DNA from: Sphingopyxis sp.
Lineage (GTDB): Bacteria > Pseudomonadota > Alphaproteobacteria > Sphingomonadales > Sphingomonadaceae
Assembly: GCF_025869345.1 (NCBI RefSeq)
Contig: NZ_JAOZVW010000138.1
Location: forward strand, 79,119 to 143,118
Reading direction: 5' to 3'
DNA length: 64,000 nucleotides
A program made the translations under genes and the position numbers. This document shows, one piece after another, positions 60,154-64,000 of the stretch. The notes under the pieces are model-generated. The model saw nothing but the letters and a program-made list of their open reading frames with translations, did no database searches and was not told where the DNA came from. Position 1 is the first letter of the stretch, and every line of letters starts with the position of its first letter.

Positions 60154-62031
60154 ATGGGACCAAGGCATTTGAAAATGGTGGGCATTCGTCCGGGGAAATG
60201 GATTGCGGCGCTGTGCGCGCTGATCGCGTCGCTGTGCGCCGCGAGCCCCGCGCTTGCGGCCAATTGCTATTATGCGACGTCGCAGGGATCGACCGGGCCC
60301 GCCGACTGGCAAACCTATTGCTGGCTCGACCTCGGCGGCTACAACGACACGAGTGCGCGGAGCACGAACGGACAGGCTTTTTCCTACACCTTGCCCGACG
60401 GCACGGTGATGAGTTTCCGGCTGAAGGTTTCGGGGGCGGCCGCGACTTCGGCGGCAGCGCCATCGTGGACCGGGGCGGCGGTCGGTAACACTGCCTTTCT
60501 CGGCATCGCGGGACGTCCGATCCTCTATCAGACCGCGGCGGGCACGACGACGGTGACGATTTCGAACATCGCGCTGACTCCGCCGGCGTCGGGAACGATC
60601 GGCAATTTCATGTTTGTCGCCGCCGATGGCGAGTCGAGCAACGAGAATGAATCGCTGCGTTTTCAGACCAACGGCGGCGGCTGGCAGGAACTCGACCGCG
60701 CCGGGCCGATCAGCGGATCGACCTATCCTTCGGTCGCGGGCATCGGGACGAGCAGTTTCACCGAAAGCGGCGCTGCGGGGACGGTGGGCGCCTATATCAT
60801 GGGGTCGACCTCGCCGACGCAGGTGACGACCACGATGGTCGGTGGCGGGCTTCAAGGGGCGATGTTCGCTGTGCGCTTCGCCTCGATCCGGCTCAACACC
60901 CAGATTTCGGGAACGCGGATCAATGCCGCCGACCAATTCGCCTTTTCGATCAACGCCACTGGCGGCGGCGGGACGCTGGCGGCGGGCACGTCGAGCGGCA
61001 CGGGACTCGGCCCTTTCACCGCCGCCGCCCTGTCGAGCACCGCGGCGATCCCGCTGACGCTGAACCAGGCGATGGCAGCGGGCAGCAGCAGCGCGCTCGG
61101 CCAATATCGATCGACGCTGACATGCAGCAACGCCGCATCCGGCTCGCCCACCGTCTTGCCGAACGGCGTCGTCACCACCTCCTACGATTTCGGCACGCTG
61201 CGCTTTGGCGATGCCGTCCAGTGCAGCTTTACCGAGACGCCCTATCCGCATCTCCGCCTGACCAAGGCGCTGGCGGCGTTGGGGCGCCAGTTCGCGGGCG
61301 ACCAGTTCGTGATGACGATCGCGCAAGGGGCGGCGGTCACCGCGACGACGACCACGACCGGCACGGGGGCGAGCGTCGGCAATGCATCGACCGCGCAGAC
61401 GCAGGTCGCCGCGGGAACCGCCTACAGCTTCGACGAGGCCGCGTCGGGAACGACCAGCCTCAGCCAATATTCGGCGGTGCTGAGCTGCACCAACGGCGCC
61501 TCCTCATCGACCGTGCTGCCGACCGTCGTCGGCGGCAGCGTGACGCCGCAGATGGGCGACGTCATCAGTTGCACGATCACCAACACGAAACGCGCATCGA
61601 ACGCCACGCTCGACATCGCCAAGACGTCGGCGCTCGTCTCCGATCCCGTCAACGGGGCGATCGACCCCAAGGCGATCCCGGGCAGCATCGTGCGCTACAC
61701 GCTGGAAGTTCGCAACAGCGGGCCAGCGTCGGTCGACAACAACAGCATGTTCATCGTCGATATGCTGCCGCTTCAGATTTCGGTGGGGACGGCGGCGAAT
61801 CCGGTCTTCACGCAAGGGTCGCCAACGAGCGGGCTGACCTTCGGCACGAACGATATCCGCTATTCCAGCTCGGCGACTCGCCCCGCGAGCTTTGCCGCCT
61901 GCACCTATGCGCCGATCGCGGCGTATGACCCGGCGGTGAAATATGTCTGCCTGCGGCCGCGCGGCACGATGGCGGGGTCGACCGGCGTCCCGACCAGCTT
62001 CACGATCAGCATCCAGGCCCAGATCAAATAG
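60154..62031 (+). CDS. CshA-like surface protein with DUF11-type C-terminus
   Basis: This 625-residue exported protein has a signal peptide cut at ALAANC. An N-terminal domain (about 40-250) reads YCWLDLGGYN and GQAFSYTLPDGTVMSFRLKV, the pattern of the CshA-type surface domain. Two similar Thr/Ala/Gly-rich domains follow (starting near LNTQISGTRINAADQF and LRLTKALAALGRQF), and a DUF11-like domain (about 500-620: NATLDIAKTSALVSDPVNG, RYTLEVRNSGPASVD) ends the protein. It is probably a cell-surface or secreted adhesion protein. The start at 60154 lacks a clear ribosome site; 60175 is an alternative. Confidence 0.82.
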   Translation: MGPRHLKMVGIRPGKWIAALCALIASLCAASPALAANCYYATSQGSTGPADWQTYCWLDLGGYNDTSARSTNGQAFSYTLPDGTVMSFRLKVSGAAATSAAAPSWTGAAVGNTAFLGIAGRPILYQTAAGTTTVTISNIALTPPASGTIGNFMFVAADGESSNENESLRFQTNGGGWQELDRAGPISGSTYPSVAGIGTSSFTESGAAGTVGAYIMGSTSPTQVTTTMVGGGLQGAMFAVRFASIRLNTQISGTRINAADQFAFSINATGGGGTLAAGTSSGTGLGPFTAAALSSTAAIPLTLNQAMAAGSSSALGQYRSTLTCSNAASGSPTVLPNGVVTTSYDFGTLRFGDAVQCSFTETPYPHLRLTKALAALGRQFAGDQFVMTIAQGAAVTATTTTTGTGASVGNASTAQTQVAAGTAYSFDEAASGTTSLSQYSAVLSCTNGASSSTVLPTVVGGSVTPQMGDVISCTITNTKRASNATLDIAKTSALVSDPVNGAIDPKAIPGSIVRYTLEVRNSGPASVDNNSMFIVDMLPLQISVGTAANPVFTQGSPTSGLTFGTNDIRYSSSATRPASFAACTYAPIAAYDPAVKYVCLRPRGTMAGSTGVPTSFTISIQAQIK

Positions 62032-62049
62032 GCTTTGGGCAACGAAAAA

Positions 62050-62075
62050 GGCGGCCTTCCCGAAGGAAGACCGCC
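62050..62075. terminator. Bidirectional terminator between convergent genes
   Basis: GGCGGCCTTCC and GGAAGACCGCC form an eleven-base stem (one mismatch) around a CGAA loop. It is flanked by an A-rich stretch on the left and a T-rich one on the right, so it can end transcripts from both the surface-protein and lipoprotein genes. Confidence 0.85.
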
Positions 62076-62112
62076 CTTGTTCGTTTCAGTCATTGCCCCG
62101 AAGGGCTGCGAC

Positions 62113-62412
62113 TTACTTCTTTTCTTCAGCCGGAGCAGCAGCCTTGGCGTCAGCGGCCGGAGCAGCGGCAGCAGCCGGCGCAGCAGCGGCGTCGGCAGCG
62201 GCCGGAGCGGCAGCAGCGTCGGCGCCAGCAGCGGCAGCGTCGGCACCAGCGGCGGCGGCATCGGCGCCAGCAGCAGCGGCGTCGGCGCCTTCTTCAGCAA
62301 CCGCGTCCGCAGCCGGAGCTTCGGTGGTGGCAGCTTCGTCAGCAGCCTTCTCACCGCAAGCGGCGAGGGCGAACATGCTGGCGGCAACGGCGATAGCAGC
62401 AAACTTCTTCAT
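62113..62412 (-). CDS. Ala-rich repeat lipoprotein
   Basis: This 99-residue lipoprotein starts MKKFAAIAVAASMFALAAC with lipobox Cys19. The rest is low-complexity, built on tandem GADAAAA units (four copies) followed by Ala/Pro-rich stretches and a short acidic/Lys tail (APAEEKK). Similar Ala-rich lipoproteins are frequent in sphingomonads; the function is unknown. The start is supported by GGGAGC upstream. Confidence 0.82.
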   Translation of the reverse strand: MKKFAAIAVAASMFALAACGEKAADEAATTEAPAADAVAEEGADAAAAGADAAAAGADAAAAGADAAAAPAAADAAAAPAAAAAPAADAKAAAPAEEKK

Positions 62413-62559
62413 GATGTGTGGGCTCCCTAAAATGCCTTTCCGCGCTGGGGAAACTTTCCCGTCCCGCGAGCGGCGGGATTTAGCCTTTCCGCGTGAATCG
62501 TCAACAAAAATAATTGAGATGTCCCGTGCGCGCGGAAAACTGTCATTTCCCCGAAACAA

Positions 62560-63924
62560 TCAGGGAAGCTCGGAATCGCTGCTGTTCGCGAGAATCGCCA
62601 AAGTCGCGGTCCAGGCGACAACATTTTGTCGCAATTGCGCCGGATCGACCTTGTCGAGCGTGTCGTCGGGTGTGTGGTGGATGTCGAAATAGCGGGTGCC
62701 GTCCTGTTGCAGGTCGACGATCGGCGTGCCGGCGGCGGTAAGCGCGCCGATGTCGGTGCCGCCGCTGGCGGGAGTCCTGCCGGGCGTGATGCCGAGCGGC
62801 GCGAGCGCCGCCGCGATCCGCTCGGTCAGCGGCTTCGCGCTGTCGGGCAGCTTGAAATCGACGCGCCAGACGCGGTCGGCGCCGAAATCGGATTCGAGCG
62901 CGGCGGCGTGGCGTTCCTTGCCGTGGGCATCGAAATAGGCCTTGCCCCCGAACCCGCCGACTTCCTCGGCGCCTGCCCAGAGGATACGGATCGTGCGGCG
63001 TGGCTGGCCCGCGGCCATGACATGCCTGGCCGCGGCGGTGATGATCCCGCACCCGGCGGCATCGTCGATCGCGCCCGTGCCCTGATCCCAGCTATCGAGA
63101 TGGCAGGCGGCGATCACGGGACTCGCGGCGGGGTCGCTTCCCGGCACCTCGGCGATGACATTGCCCGATGTCTGCTGCTCCAGTCGGCGCGGCGTCAGCA
63201 GCAGCTTCAGGCGCAGCGCGCCCGGGCGGCGCTGCCATTGACGGACGAACTGGTCGGCGTCGGGGCCGGAAATGGCGGCGGCAGGGATCGGGGTCACACC
63301 ATCGTCGAAATTGGTGACGCCCGCGTGCGCGATGCGATGGCTGTCGGTGCCGATCGAGCGGATGACGATGGCGAGCGCGCCCTTCTTCGCCGCCACGCTC
63401 GGCCCCATGAAGCGCCCGCGCCCGAAATAGCCGTAACCGCTGCCGTCCTGCGCCGCCTTCATCTGGTTGTCGACGAAGACGATCTTGCCCTTCACCGCAC
63501 CGTCGGGCGCGGCGACGAGGGCGTCATAGCCGTCGAAATAGGCGACCTCCGCCTCGAGTCCCTTCGGCCCGGTCGCACCGCTGTTGCCGAGCCCGACGAC
63601 GGTCAGCTTCTGCGGCAGGAAGGGTGCGGTGAGCCAGGCCTCCTCTTCGCCTCGCTGCCATACCGGCATTTGATAGGCCTCCTCGCGGACATTGGCGAAG
63701 CCCATTGCTTTCAGCCGGTCGACGGCCCAGCGCCGCGCCGCGGCTTCGCGATCGCTCCCTGCAGGGCGCGGGCCGATTTCGGTGGTCAGGTCCTCGGTAA
63801 TCGACCAGGCCGGATCGTCGCCGGTTTGCGCCAGCTCGACCGCGTTCGGCGCGGCGCTGGCGGAGGTTGCGAGAAGCAGGGCGGCGATCCCGGCAAGGCG
63901 GGCGGAGGTGGATGAGCCTGACAT
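62560..63924 (-). CDS. M28 family aminopeptidase with PA domain
   Basis: This 454-residue exported metallopeptidase has a signal peptide cut near ASAAPN. An inserted PA-like region (GKIVFVDNQMK) precedes the catalytic domain. The two-zinc site is expected from CHLDSWDQG, GAIDDAAGC, GAEEVGGFG, SDFGADR and DIHHTPDDTLD. It releases N-terminal residues from peptides in the periplasm. It stands alone, leftward, with its promoter in 63925-64000. Confidence 0.93.
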   Translation of the reverse strand: MSGSSTSARLAGIAALLLATSASAAPNAVELAQTGDDPAWSITEDLTTEIGPRPAGSDREAAARRWAVDRLKAMGFANVREEAYQMPVWQRGEEEAWLTAPFLPQKLTVVGLGNSGATGPKGLEAEVAYFDGYDALVAAPDGAVKGKIVFVDNQMKAAQDGSGYGYFGRGRFMGPSVAAKKGALAIVIRSIGTDSHRIAHAGVTNFDDGVTPIPAAAISGPDADQFVRQWQRRPGALRLKLLLTPRRLEQQTSGNVIAEVPGSDPAASPVIAACHLDSWDQGTGAIDDAAGCGIITAAARHVMAAGQPRRTIRILWAGAEEVGGFGGKAYFDAHGKERHAAALESDFGADRVWRVDFKLPDSAKPLTERIAAALAPLGITPGRTPASGGTDIGALTAAGTPIVDLQQDGTRYFDIHHTPDDTLDKVDPAQLRQNVVAWTATLAILANSSDSELP

Positions 63925-63981
63925 GATGCCGTCCTAGCGGGCCATCTCCGCACCTCGCAAGCCTCGATTGCCTCTTCGTCA

Positions 63982-64000
63982 CCCCGGACTTGATCCGGGG
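63982..64000. repeat. Palindromic extragenic repeat, cut by the window end
   Basis: CCCCGGA-CTTGA-TCCGGGG is a perfect seven-base hairpin ending at the window edge. The same motif is a common extragenic repeat in alphaproteobacteria. Its full length and any partner copy lie outside the window. Confidence 0.55.

Overview
The window is high-GC, densely packed DNA with two large TonB-dependent receptors, sphingomonad-style secreted hydrolases, a D-mannonate dehydratase close to the Novosphingobium enzyme, and catabolic operons whose start and stop codons overlap. This suggests a Sphingomonadales bacterium (Sphingopyxis/Novosphingobium-like), probably a chromosomal catabolic region. All functions below come from reading motifs and gene order; nothing was searched.

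Region 1 (60-14809) is a divergent uptake and hydrolysis cluster around a TonB receptor. Leftward it carries a Tat-exported DUF1254/DUF1214 protein, an alkylsulfatase-like metallo-beta-lactamase-fold enzyme, a GntR/FCD regulator and a formylglycine-type sulfatase lipoprotein. Rightward it carries the receptor, a beta-lactamase-fold esterase, an alpha/beta hydrolase, a second near-identical GntR regulator, a PQQ dehydrogenase, a secreted dimeric-barrel protein and an amidohydrolase. FadR-type operators lie in the central divergent promoter.

Region 2 (15064-33354) looks like an almost complete indole-3-acetate (auxin) catabolic island. The leftward operon starts with a tricorn-like peptidase and a secreted amidohydrolase, continues with iacH-A-B-I-C-D-E and ends with 3-oxoadipate CoA-transferase subunit B. 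The divergent rightward unit has a TonB receptor, catB-catC-catA, CoA-transferase subunit A, pcaD and an iacG-like flavin reductase. Together they would take IAA to catechol and then to 3-oxoadipyl-CoA. The IacF ferredoxin, the thiolase and an IacR regulator are not in the window.

Region 3 (33365-47388) contains a ThDP enzyme, an HisC-like aminotransferase and an aldehyde dehydrogenase; a GcvA-like LysR regulator; manD, a PAT-family transporter and a KDG-kinase-like gene; a phytoene-desaturase-like flavoprotein, a C-N hydrolase and a small protein; and an SDR with a DUF819 membrane protein. CTAAT/ATTAG boxes recur in its three main promoter regions and may define one LysR regulon.

Region 4 (47464-51871) is a decaying accessory stretch: a truncated YCII-like gene, a LysR/cupin/aldo-keto reductase group, a frameshifted SDR, a tiny entericidin-like lipoprotein and a tyrosine-integrase relic.

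Region 5 (51872-58312) is the most exciting part: a small RiPP cluster with a 58-residue precursor, a three-domain class IV lanthipeptide synthetase (LanL type), two adjacent Fe(II)/2-oxoglutarate oxygenases, a divergent cytochrome P450 and a convergent sulfotransferase. The right end (58459-64000) is ordinary: an M20 peptidase, tRNA-Pro(TGG), a CshA-like surface protein, an Ala-rich lipoprotein and an M28 peptidase.
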